Shown: positions 1-8,039 of the stretch, in pieces
How positions within the stretch are numbered: position 1 is the first letter of the stretch
Layout: every line of letters starts with the position of its first letter
Assembly: GCF_025211055.1 (NCBI RefSeq)
Contig: NZ_JAOARO010000004.1
Coordinates: 62,001 to 126,000, forward strand
Reading direction: 5' to 3'
Source: Vallitalea sp.
GTDB taxonomy: Bacteria > Bacillota > Clostridia > Lachnospirales > Vallitaleaceae
DNA length: 64,000 nt
Notes under the pieces: model-generated
Seen by the model: the letters and a program-made list of their open reading frames with translations, nothing else
Database searches by the model: none
What the model was told of the DNA's origin: nothing
Program-made: the position numbers and the translations under genes

Positions 1-1154
1 GAACAGGTAAGACTCTTATGGCAAAAGCAGTTGCTGGAGAAGCAGATGTACCTTATTATGCAGTAAGTGGTTCTGATTTTATACAGATGTATGTAGGGGT
101 TGGAGCTAGCAGGATAAGACAATTATTTAAAAAAGCCAAAAAAAGTGAAAAAGCAGTTATTTTTATAGACGAGATTGATGCAATTGGTAAGACAAGAGCA
201 GGTAGAGCTTCAGCAAGTAATGATGAAAGAGATCAAACATTAAATGCTCTTCTTACAGAGATGTCAGGTTTTAATGATAACGAGGGTATAGTAGTAATTG
301 CTGCGACTAACCGTATTGATACACTCGATCCTGCGTTACTAAGACCTGGTAGATTCGATAGACAAATTGAGATAGGGTTACCAGACTATAATGCTAGAAG
401 AGATATAATATCTTTACATGCCAAGAATAAACCTATTAATGATACAGTAGATATTGATAGTATAGCTAAGGATACAGTATATTTTAGTGGTGCCATGTTA
501 GAGAATCTAATGAATGAGGCTGCTATAATTACAGCAAACAGTAATGAAAAATCTATAAGAAAAGAACATATAGACAAAGCGTTCTATACAGTTATAGCAG
601 GTGCAGAGAAAAAGGATAGAAGTAATATTACTGATAAAGATAGACAGATAACTGCATATCATGAGGCAGGACATGCACTAATGACAAAATTATTATTACC
701 AGATAACATTATATCAAAAGTTACTATAATTCCAAGTACCAGAGGTGCTGGTGGATTCAGTATGAGTATACCAAAAGATAAAATGTATCAGAGTAAAAAA
801 GAAATTATTAGTAATATAAAAGTTTTGCTTGCAGGTAGAGTTGCTGAAGAAATCATTTTTGGAGAAGATGGTGTAACAACTGGTGCAAGTAACGATATTG
901 AAAAAGCATCCAATCTTATAAAAGACTATATTGTAAAATATGGTATGGATGACAACTTTGGATTATTTAATTTTGAATCAGCGGGTGTTAATGATATGGC
1001 AATAATAGATCAATGTAGAGAAGAAATCAAAAAAGCGTATATAAGTGCAAAAGATATATTAGAAAAAAATAAAGTATATCTTAGTAGAATTGCAAGTATG
1101 CTTATTAAAAAAGAAACTATTGATAATAATGATATAGAAGAGATTTGTGCATAA
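1..1154 (+). CDS. FtsH-type AAA+ zinc metalloprotease, 5' end outside window
   Basis: Partial gene, open through the left edge; the frame reads TGKTLMAKAV from base 3, which is the end of a Walker A motif, so the first internal ATG at 18 is not the start. Numbering from that ATG, Walker B (VIFIDEID) is near residue 47, the arginine-rich second region of homology (RPGRFDR) near 109, the zinc motif HEAGH at 215-219 and a third-ligand Asp in TTGASND near 293. The family degrades membrane and soluble proteins using ATP at the inner face of the membrane. The stretch after Walker B is shorter and different from canonical FtsH, so this may be a paralogue rather than the housekeeping copy. The membrane anchor, if any, lies outside the window. 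Confidence 0.9.
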   Translation, partial: TGKTLMAKAVAGEADVPYYAVSGSDFIQMYVGVGASRIRQLFKKAKKSEKAVIFIDEIDAIGKTRAGRASASNDERDQTLNALLTEMSGFNDNEGIVVIAATNRIDTLDPALLRPGRFDRQIEIGLPDYNARRDIISLHAKNKPINDTVDIDSIAKDTVYFSGAMLENLMNEAAIITANSNEKSIRKEHIDKAFYTVIAGAEKKDRSNITDKDRQITAYHEAGHALMTKLLLPDNIISKVTIIPSTRGAGGFSMSIPKDKMYQSKKEIISNIKVLLAGRVAEEIIFGEDGVTTGASNDIEKASNLIKDYIVKYGMDDNFGLFNFESAGVNDMAIIDQCREEIKKAYISAKDILEKNKVYLSRIASMLIKKETIDNNDIEEICA

Positions 1155-1228
1155 ATTATACAAGTATGTAATATTGGAAGAAGATAATATTAAGTAAATT
1201 ATGTAATCAGCAACGATATAGTCAATTA

Positions 1229-1257
1229 GTCATATGAATTTTCATATGGCTTTTTTT
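1229..1257 (+). terminator. Rho-independent terminator after the FtsH-type gene
   Basis: AGTCATATGAA pairs with TTCATATGGCT (one wobble) and is followed directly by seven T residues. Confidence 0.75.
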
Positions 1258-1277
1258 GTCTTGATGTTAAAAAAATG

Positions 1278-1320
1278 TTGACATATAAAGTCCAACTGTA
1301 TATAACCATTTTATACAGTT
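1278..1320 (+). promoter_or_regulatory. Promoter with overlapping dyad operator
   Basis: TTGACA at 1278-1283 and TATAAC at 1301-1306 are 17 bp apart. A perfect dyad, AACTGTATA (1294-1302) with TATACAGTT (1312-1320), overlaps the -10 box. Such dyads are typical of small repressors of the PadR or GntR type; this assignment is inference. Confidence 0.6.
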
Positions 1321-1344
1321 AAACTATATAGTTTTGCTGTATAG

Positions 1345-1656
1345 CCAGAGGATACGGTTATTAAGGTTGATTATAGAGTTTTTAATAAGAGGGATGCTTA
1401 TGAAGATTATTTGATGTTGTTTAAAGATAGTGGTTGGGAACATATTTGTGGAAATCGTTCTTGTGGAGCTCAATATTTTAAGAGAATTGATGAGAGTAGT
1501 GATTCTGATATATTTTCTGATCTTTCATCAAAAGCTGGTAGATATAAAAGGTTATCTAATGTATGGATGTCTTTAGCAGGTTACTATAGCAAAATAAAAT
1601 GTGAAAAATATTATAGAAAGAGTGGAACTTTTTACCAAGAGCTTTCGTCTAACTAG
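1345..1656 (+). pseudogene. DUF2812-family remnant, 5'-truncated
   Basis: The open frame from 1345 encodes residues resembling the C-terminal half of DUF2812 proteins (YEDYLMLFKDSGWEHICG, then a DIFSDLSSKAGRYKRL-like segment). There is no ATG with a ribosome site at its head: the frame is preceded by a TAG at 1342 and the only internal starts (TTG 1411, ATG 1414) lie inside the conserved region. Intact family members are much longer, carry membrane segments and are usually co-transcribed with a PadR regulator; no PadR gene is seen here. I read this as a deletion remnant. Family assignment is by motif recall and moderately sure. Confidence 0.6.
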
Positions 1657-1702
1657 GGATGGAAAAATTACGTAGTTATTTAAAATGTTAAGGAGGATAT
1701 TT

Positions 1703-4048
1703 ATGAGAAGAGTGTTGAAGAGAGTTATGGCAACAGTATTATGCATTTTAACGTTGTCACAAGGAATTTATGCTAATGAATTAGTTGCTGTGAAAGAAAA
1801 AGAAGTGGATAGCAGCATATTGAAAGTGGATGAAATTGCAGAAATAGTAAAGAAAGAATTAAAAATAGGTAAAGAGTTTGAAGTAGAAGATTCAAGTTTG
1901 TCTACTGATGATTATTATCTTAAAAAAGTATGGAACTTGATATTTGAATCAGATGATAAGAATATTCAGGTTAGAGCTGATGCTGAAACAGGCAAAATCA
2001 TCGAATTTGAACATTGGGGTAGAAACGATGGTGAAGTATTAAAATATACTAAGGACCAAGTAAGAAAAACAGCTGAAAAGTATATTGATGATAATTATGC
2101 TAATATAAAGAAGGAACTAGTTGAGATAGAAGAAGATAAGTTCAATAGATATATTTCTTATTATGGAAGAGATAATTATGTATTTATTTATGCTAGAAAA
2201 TTGAATAATGAAATATTCAAAGATAATTATATATCAATCTCAGTATCAGGAATAACTGGTGAAATCACTGGATTCAAGTTTGTTTGGGATGATAGTAAAT
2301 ATACTAAGAAAAATGGTGAGATCTCTGAAAAAGAGGCAAGAGCTATTTTTGAAAAAGAAGATGCATTGAAATTAAAATATATAAAAGTAAACAAAGAAGA
2401 TGATAAAAATACTATATTAACTCTAAAACCAGTTTATTATTATGAGATGATGAATTCTGGTCATCTTGATTCAGTATCAAAAAAATTCTACGATGTTGAA
2501 GACATATACTCATATAATGGAGATGAGATAGTTTATAATGAAGCAATAAAGAGCGAAAAGCAAGCTGATGGTCTAGATATGGGTAGAGAAATGATACCTG
2601 AAGAAGGTGCAATCTCTAGAGAACAAGCTCAAAAGACTATCTTAGAGAAAATATCAAAAATAACAGATACCAAGAATCTTGATATTAAACGTAGTAACTA
2701 TCAAGGTTGGTATAATGGAATAAATGGTAAATTCTGGAATATGACTTTACAGAACGATGAAGATAACTTATATGTAAATGTAACATTAGATGCAGATTCT
2801 GGTAAGATATTAAAAATAAATTATAATAAACATTCTTACAGGAATAATGACTCAATCAATAGATTGAAATTAGAGTTAGCTTCTGGAAAATTGACAAAAG
2901 AAGATTTTGAAATGAAAGCAAAACTCATGTTAGCTGCAGGTGAAATAACAAAAGAGCAATATGACAATAGGTCAAAAGATATTGAAGAGAATGCTAAAAT
3001 AGATACTGATGCTCTAAATAAAAAAGCGCAAAGTATTATGAGTGATATGTTCCCTAATATAGATAAGAAGGGATATTCTATTGATATAGAACCATCACAA
3101 GATGAAAAAGTAAAGGCATATGTAAAAGGTACAAGAGTAATTAATGATATTGAATATAGTAGAAATGGTTTTTATATGGAATTTGATGTAGAAACTAAGG
3201 AAGTTGTAAGATTCTCATTTGACTGGTTCTACAATATAGAAGTTGAAGAACCAAAAACCATTATTGCTGAAGATAAAGCAAGTAAGATATTTTATGACCA
3301 AGTTGGTTTTGACAAAGAGTTAATACAATTAAAAGATAAAGACAAAGAAGAAAAAGAAAATGTTTTATTACCATTAAAAGATTTAGCCCTAGTCTATAAA
3401 TTGAAGCCATACAGATTCTCATATATTGATATTGAAAATGGTAAATTATTAGATTATAGCGGAGAAGAATACAAAGATAATGATGAGGCGGAGTATTTTA
3501 CAGATATAAAAGATAATAAATATGAACGATCAATAAAACTTATGAACAAAATGGGATTCATAAGAGAAACTAACGAGAAATTCTCACCTAATGCAACATT
3601 AACTAAAAAAGATGCAATCAAGTGGATTGTTCTAACACTATCAAGACAATATGAGTATATACCAAGTGCTAAACGAAATTACTTTGGTAATGATGAAATC
3701 AGCTTCAAAGATATAGATGAAGATGATGAATATTATAGATATGTTGTTGATGCTGTAAGAATGAATATTATTGAAGATGGTAAGTACTTCAATAAAAATC
3801 ATAAAGTAACATTAATGGAAATGACAAAATGGATTATCAATGGTATGGGACAGAAAGATTTAGCTGAGTATACAGATATTTTTGCTAAAGAGGAAGGTGT
3901 AGCAAATGATGATCAAGGTTATATTGGATTAGCTAAATATTATAAACTAATTGAAAACACTGCTAATATTGAAAAAACTAAATCAAAAGCAGAGACAATT
4001 GATATTCTATATGATTTTATTGCTAATCTAGAAGAAAGTAATAAATAA
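1703..4048 (+). CDS. YcdB/YcdC-repeat surface protein with SLH-like C-terminus
   Basis: Secreted protein of 781 residues. The start is set at ATG 1703 because AGGAGG lies just upstream at 1691-1696; an in-frame ATG at 1685 precedes this ribosome site. Residues 1-24 form a signal peptide ending near IYA. The body carries repeated PepSY-like units of the YcdB/YcdC type (for example ADAETGKIIEFEHWG, VSGITGEITGFKFVW, LDADSGKILKINYNK). Three S-layer-homology-like segments follow near residues 599, 666 and 720 (YFTDIKDNKY, SFKDIDEDDEYY, YTDIFAKEEG), which would attach it to the cell wall. Function is unknown; PepSY-type domains are often linked to protease inhibition. Confidence 0.8.
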   Translation: MRRVLKRVMATVLCILTLSQGIYANELVAVKEKEVDSSILKVDEIAEIVKKELKIGKEFEVEDSSLSTDDYYLKKVWNLIFESDDKNIQVRADAETGKIIEFEHWGRNDGEVLKYTKDQVRKTAEKYIDDNYANIKKELVEIEEDKFNRYISYYGRDNYVFIYARKLNNEIFKDNYISISVSGITGEITGFKFVWDDSKYTKKNGEISEKEARAIFEKEDALKLKYIKVNKEDDKNTILTLKPVYYYEMMNSGHLDSVSKKFYDVEDIYSYNGDEIVYNEAIKSEKQADGLDMGREMIPEEGAISREQAQKTILEKISKITDTKNLDIKRSNYQGWYNGINGKFWNMTLQNDEDNLYVNVTLDADSGKILKINYNKHSYRNNDSINRLKLELASGKLTKEDFEMKAKLMLAAGEITKEQYDNRSKDIEENAKIDTDALNKKAQSIMSDMFPNIDKKGYSIDIEPSQDEKVKAYVKGTRVINDIEYSRNGFYMEFDVETKEVVRFSFDWFYNIEVEEPKTIIAEDKASKIFYDQVGFDKELIQLKDKDKEEKENVLLPLKDLALVYKLKPYRFSYIDIENGKLLDYSGEEYKDNDEAEYFTDIKDNKYERSIKLMNKMGFIRETNEKFSPNATLTKKDAIKWIVLTLSRQYEYIPSAKRNYFGNDEISFKDIDEDDEYYRYVVDAVRMNIIEDGKYFNKNHKVTLMEMTKWIINGMGQKDLAEYTDIFAKEEGVANDDQGYIGLAKYYKLIENTANIEKTKSKAETIDILYDFIANLEESNK

Positions 4049-4150
4049 ATATTTGAATTGCATGGACATGATGGTGATGATGTAACATTGACTGATAGAC
4101 CAAATTTGATTAGTTTTAGCTAGTTTATAGTGTATTTTCTTAAGTATAAA

Positions 4151-4190
4151 AGATTACTTTGTTTCGTATGGACAAAGTAATCTTTGCTTT
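4151..4190 (+). terminator. Terminator, probably bidirectional
   Basis: AGATTACTTTGT (4151-4162) pairs perfectly with ACAAAGTAATCT (4172-4183), preceded by an A run and followed by a T-rich tract. It lies between convergent genes. Confidence 0.8.
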
Positions 4191-4251
4191 ATAGTGCTTG
4201 CTTTACATTCTCATTGTTATTAGCTTTTATATTTTGTAGCTTTTAATATAG

Positions 4252-4845
4252 CTAATCAGATATTTCAAATTTAATACTTTTTAAAACTCCTAATATTTTA
4301 GAACTGTTTTTACTAAAAATTTCTTGGTTAGTATTAACTGTTGCTCCATAAAATTCTTCATCAAAAACTAAATATATATTTACCTCTTCTTCTAAATTAT
4401 CATACATAATTGTTCCAGAGTTACCATTGCTAGTATTGAAAACCTCTTTTAATTTTTCTGGAGGTATTACTATATGACCATCTTGACCATATACATAAAT
4501 CCAATTATTTTTGTCATCCTCAATATAAATCATAATACCGTTTTGAGGATCGTCATCTACATTATTATCAGATATTACTTCCCATGTTATGGGATAATCT
4601 ACACTAAACTTAAATCTTTCATTGTAATAAGTTCTTGAGTTATCAATTTCAAAATTAGTTATATCTAAAAATTTTTCTAATTCATTTTTGTTAGTTACAT
4701 CTGATTTACCTTTATCTTTTAGGAGTGTAGCTTGGTTATTTATATTTTCCGTTTTTTTTGATTCAGTATCTGATGAATGAAATATAATTATAGCTATAAT
4801 TATTAATGAAAATATTATTGATATATAGAATTTTATATATTTCAT
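4252..4845 (-). CDS. Membrane-anchored or secreted protein of unknown function
   Basis: 197 residues from ATG at 4845, chosen because AAGGAGG lies about 12 bases upstream (4858-4864 on the plus strand) and the first residues (MKYIKFYISIIFSLIII) make a membrane anchor or uncleaved signal. The open frame extends further upstream, but that part belongs to the decayed gene next door. The outer domain contains FSVDYPITWEVISD, a pattern common in PsbP-like or lipoprotein domains of Clostridia. No catalytic motif is recognised. Confidence 0.65.
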   Translation of the reverse strand: MKYIKFYISIIFSLIIIAIIIFHSSDTESKKTENINNQATLLKDKGKSDVTNKNELEKFLDITNFEIDNSRTYYNERFKFSVDYPITWEVISDNNVDDDPQNGIMIYIEDDKNNWIYVYGQDGHIVIPPEKLKEVFNTSNGNSGTIMYDNLEEEVNIYLVFDEEFYGATVNTNQEIFSKNSSKILGVLKSIKFEISD

Positions 4846-4879
4846 ATAGTATATCAGCCTCCTTATACTATATTTCTTG

Positions 4880-5280
4880 TCTGCTAATTGATCATAAGTC
4901 CAATTTGCCAATTTTGGGATATGTACCATTTTTAATACCATTATAAAAACTTAATGTAGTTTGTCTTGATATGTCCCAGCAAAAACTAGTAAATCCTGAA
5001 CAATCGTTACCATATCTAGGTTGTACATATTGAGTATTGCCTGAAGTAAAATAAAGTGGGTCATAGAAGTTATCTTTTTCAGTTCTAGCAGAATAAACGT
5101 TGAATAGCCATTACTCTCTAATGTTAATTGATTTGTTGTTGTTTCAAGGTCAACAATAGTAACATCTGTTTTCAAGATAGATGATTGTGTACTTGAACTA
5201 GAGTCTTGAGCATTAATATTTGTAATGGGTAACATGCTACAAATAATAACGATAATACTTAGATACTTCATAATTTTCAT
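4880..5280 (-). pseudogene. Decayed NlpC/P60-type secreted cysteine peptidase
   Basis: The ATG at 5280 opens a frame with a clear signal peptide (MKIMKYLSIIVIICSMLP). After about 60 residues the homologous reading moves to another minus-strand frame near 5100, which reads DNFYDPLYFTSGNTQYVQ and then YGNDCSGFTSFCWDI. The NDCSGF motif with its Cys is typical of NlpC/P60-type or related wall hydrolases. That frame ends at a TGA near 4893, while similarity seems to continue (LANWTYDQLAD) in the frame leading into the downstream gene. Two frameshifts make a functional product unlikely. The family call rests on the DCSGF motif only. Confidence 0.6.
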
Positions 5281-5802
5281 ATTAAAAACCTTCGATTTTT
5301 ATATAATACATATTTATTATAATACAAAAAAAATAAAAAAAATGTCATAATTTGATTGTTAAATAAATAATTTTTATTTTATTAAAGATTTATAGCACTA
5401 ATTATTTATAGGAACGACCTGTTTTGTCTAAAGATAAGTTTATGAAGTATGGAAAATTATATGTGTTATATCTATTGAGAATATTGATAATAATTGGTAT
5501 AATAAAGCTGATGCTATAAAACAAAAAAGGTAATAAGTACTAAAATAATTGCTAAAAATAGGTATAATTCACTAAAAGAATTTATTGCAACGTTGTTTGG
5601 TGATTAAATTTTATATAGTTTAAGTATTAAAAATATAAAATAATTAATAATTTCATAGAAAAAGTTTGAATTATATTTTAAGTACAAAAGGATATCTAGA
5701 TTAAGACAGTACTTGACAAATCATAGTAACTAATGAGAAAATAGCTATACATAGTCTTTAATTGATAGGATAACGTAATATTTACTACAAGGGAGTGGCA
5801 CT
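5281..5802. other. Gene-free interval upstream of the sigma factor
   Basis: About 520 bases of very AT-rich DNA with no supported gene. Short stop-interrupted stretches around 5470-5605 could be coding remnants but cannot be assigned. A TTGACA occurs near 5714 without a convincing -10 partner. Confidence 0.5.
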
Positions 5803-6351
5803 ATGTACAAGATGGATAACTATAACGATGATTTGTATCAATACTTGTTTGATAAATATTATAGACTTGTTTATACAACTGCATATAGAATCGTAAAGAA
5901 TAAGGAAGACTGTGAGGAAATTACTCAAGATGCCTTTAGCATTGGCTTTAAAAATATGAACAAAATTAAGAATTTTGAGCATTTTAAAAATTATATATTA
6001 AAAGCTGCCTATAATTTAGCAATTACACGAGCTAAGAAAAATACTACTCGCAATAATTTATTTCCTACAACCATCAATGAGGATATAAGTAGCGATAAAG
6101 ATACTATAGGAGAGGCATTTGAAGATATTTACGTAGAACAAATTATGGACAAGTTACCTCATATTGATAGAGAGGTAATGTTGTTAAGCATTCAGGGGTA
6201 TAAAGTTAGGGAAATTGCTCAACTATTAAGCATATCTGTACCAAATGCAAAAGTCAAATTGCATAGGACAAGAAAATTACTAATGCAGAATATGAAGGGG
6301 GAGTTAATTTATGAGAAACAGCAACAACAGCAACAAAAACAAAGCGTATAG
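5803..6351 (+). CDS. ECF-type RNA polymerase sigma factor
   Basis: 182 residues from ATG 5803 with GGGAG just upstream. Region 2 covers about residues 12-75 (YRLVYTTAYRIVKNKEDCEE, then ITQDAF) and region 4 about 115-160 (LPHIDREVMLLSIQGYKVRE followed by a helix-turn-helix). It would direct RNA polymerase to a small regulon in response to an envelope signal. The C-terminus is a glutamine run (KQQQQQQKQ) encoded by CAACAG-like repeats that also encode the start of the next gene; the genes overlap by 41 bases, implying translational coupling to the anti-sigma gene. Confidence 0.88.
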   Translation: MYKMDNYNDDLYQYLFDKYYRLVYTTAYRIVKNKEDCEEITQDAFSIGFKNMNKIKNFEHFKNYILKAAYNLAITRAKKNTTRNNLFPTTINEDISSDKDTIGEAFEDIYVEQIMDKLPHIDREVMLLSIQGYKVREIAQLLSISVPNAKVKLHRTRKLLMQNMKGELIYEKQQQQQQKQSV

Positions 6352-7036
6352 TGAATTAGATGAAAAATTAAAGATTCATCTAGAAAACAGTACGAATGAT
6401 GTACATATTGATGAGGATGCAAAAAATAAAATCTGGAATAATCTAAGTAAGGAAATACATGAAGAACAATTAAAAAAGAAATTTAGGGTTAGAAGAACTT
6501 ATAAAGCTGTAGTTACAGCTTGTATAGTGATAGTAGCATTGGTCTCAGTTGATTTATCTAGTAACGCAAGTTTATTCAAAAGATTACTAACTAGTGTAAG
6601 TGGTAATATAATACAACTCCATTCAAGGGATTCTAAACCTTATGAAGAAAACAGAGATCCGGAACTTGATGCTAAGGTAGCGGAGATTAATGAAATAAAT
6701 GGTAAAAACTTTATTTCTCCAATAATACCTGAAAACTATACGGTTAAAAACATAAATGATAATGGTAATATGTTAGTAATTACAATGGTTAATAATGATA
6801 ATAATATTTTAAGGATAAGAGAAAAAGAAGTTAGTAAGAGTGAAACAGGCACTACCTCACAATATAATCAAAATCAGTATGATGTAGAAACTTTTAATAA
6901 TAATGGTATTGAATATACTATGTTAAAAAGTGAAAATTTTAATATAGGAATTTTTGTTAAAGGTGATGTTGAATTTGAAGTTATTGGAATTGATTATTCA
7001 ACAGTATTTGATACCACATTATCTCTGCAAAATTAA
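6311..7036 (+). CDS. Anti-sigma factor-like membrane protein (DUF4367-like C-terminus)
   Basis: 241 residues. The N-terminal 60 residues are charged and cytoplasmic, followed by one membrane segment near residues 63-82 (AVVTACIVIVALVSVDL) and an extracellular domain. The C-terminal region (residues ~130-241) resembles DUF4367 domains found at the outer end of clostridial anti-sigma factors. ATG 6311 follows GGGGGAG at 6298-6304. The 41-base overlap with the ECF gene and the one-pass topology support an anti-sigma role; no classic zinc anti-sigma HxxxCxxC motif is present. Confidence 0.7.
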   Translation: MRNSNNSNKNKAYSELDEKLKIHLENSTNDVHIDEDAKNKIWNNLSKEIHEEQLKKKFRVRRTYKAVVTACIVIVALVSVDLSSNASLFKRLLTSVSGNIIQLHSRDSKPYEENRDPELDAKVAEINEINGKNFISPIIPENYTVKNINDNGNMLVITMVNNDNNILRIREKEVSKSETGTTSQYNQNQYDVETFNNNGIEYTMLKSENFNIGIFVKGDVEFEVIGIDYSTVFDTTLSLQN

Positions 7037-7040
7037 CTAG

Positions 7041-7069
7041 GGGGTTGATTTAAATATCAACCCCTTTTT
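7041..7069 (+). terminator. Terminator of the sigma/anti-sigma operon
   Basis: GGGGTTGAT pairs with ATCAACCCC across a six-base loop, followed by five T. Confidence 0.9.
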
Positions 7070-7122
7070 ACTATTAAAAAAATCTAAATATATACTAATT
7101 AATTTTATATTAATATGTAAAT

Positions 7123-7581
7123 TTATTTAGCAGTTATTTCTGGAGAGATATTAACTTTAACAAAGTTCTCACTATCAACTGTAGCGTAATGATATGTTTT
7201 AAGTCGATATTTTGATCCAGAATTTGCTGGGCTATAATTAGTAAGTTTATCAATGCAATCAGTATTATTTTCAGTATATGTAAGCGTATGTATTGTTGAC
7301 CAATAGCCATTTACTTTTTCTTGAACATTGATTTCTAGTTTTAATTTATCACATGTTTGATTAGAAAAAGTACTACTTAATATTGTAAGGTAACCATCTG
7401 TCTCACTTACGCTATCAGTACAATAAGATAATGGGTCATCTACTGAATCTAATGTAGCTCTAAGTAGTGTATTACCAATTCTTGATTCTTCCACTATCAT
7501 GCGATCTCCTTGTGCATTAACTCCTACTGATAAAACTGATGTTAATAAAACCGTTAATAATAATAATTTAATCTTTCTCAT
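7123..7581 (-). CDS. Small secreted protein of unknown function
   Basis: 152 residues. The first 24 (MRKIKLLLLTVLLTSVLSVG, then VNAQ) form a signal peptide with an Ala-Gln cleavage region. The mature part is a small beta-rich domain with three Cys residues (SYCTDS, TCDKL, TDCIDK). AGGAA lies upstream of the ATG. No family is recognised. It is convergent with the ECF operon and resembles in its leader the nearby decayed secreted gene, so a link to the envelope response is possible but unproven. Confidence 0.65.
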   Translation of the reverse strand: MRKIKLLLLTVLLTSVLSVGVNAQGDRMIVEESRIGNTLLRATLDSVDDPLSYCTDSVSETDGYLTILSSTFSNQTCDKLKLEINVQEKVNGYWSTIHTLTYTENNTDCIDKLTNYSPANSGSKYRLKTYHYATVDSENFVKVNISPEITAK

Positions 7582-8039
7582 TTGTAATCATTCCTTTTCT
7601 TATTTTTTATTTTATTTTTTTATCATAAAAACGTCTACATTTATATAAGGGCAAAAAGCCCTAAAAGGTTACAAAAATATATAAAAAAATTCTTTTTCTA
7701 CGTAATTAGTAAATTATATGCTGCAAATAAAAGTATCGATTATTGTTGAATCTATGCCTGTTTTCAAGTAATAAGAAATGATCTAAAAAAGTTTAAGTTT
7801 AATAATTGATAATTTTTGCATTAATTTTCCTATATATACATATAGAATATATTATAAATCAATTAATACTATAAATCAACAATAATTATATAATAATCGT
7901 AATATTGTCATAATATTATATTGTTGTTATTTTGAGAAAGAGGTATGACATGTATGGAATTAATATAATCAAGAATTAATATATGTGTTAATAGGAGTCT
8001 GAATTGGAAACAGGTAATAGTACCTATTTCTAAAATCTG
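7582..8039. other. AT-rich gene-free interval
   Basis: About 460 bases without a supported gene between two minus-strand genes. The left part upstream of 7581 must hold the promoter of the secreted-protein gene. Near 8008-8032 an imperfect inverted repeat (GAAACAGGTA with TACCTATTTC) lies just past the end of the sugar transporter and may act as its terminator, although no T run is present. Confidence 0.4.

Noticed and set aside
5411..5430. ECF autoregulated promoter (GGAAC with GTCTA)
   Set aside because: The two boxes are only 10 bases apart, too close for the usual 16-17 bp spacing.
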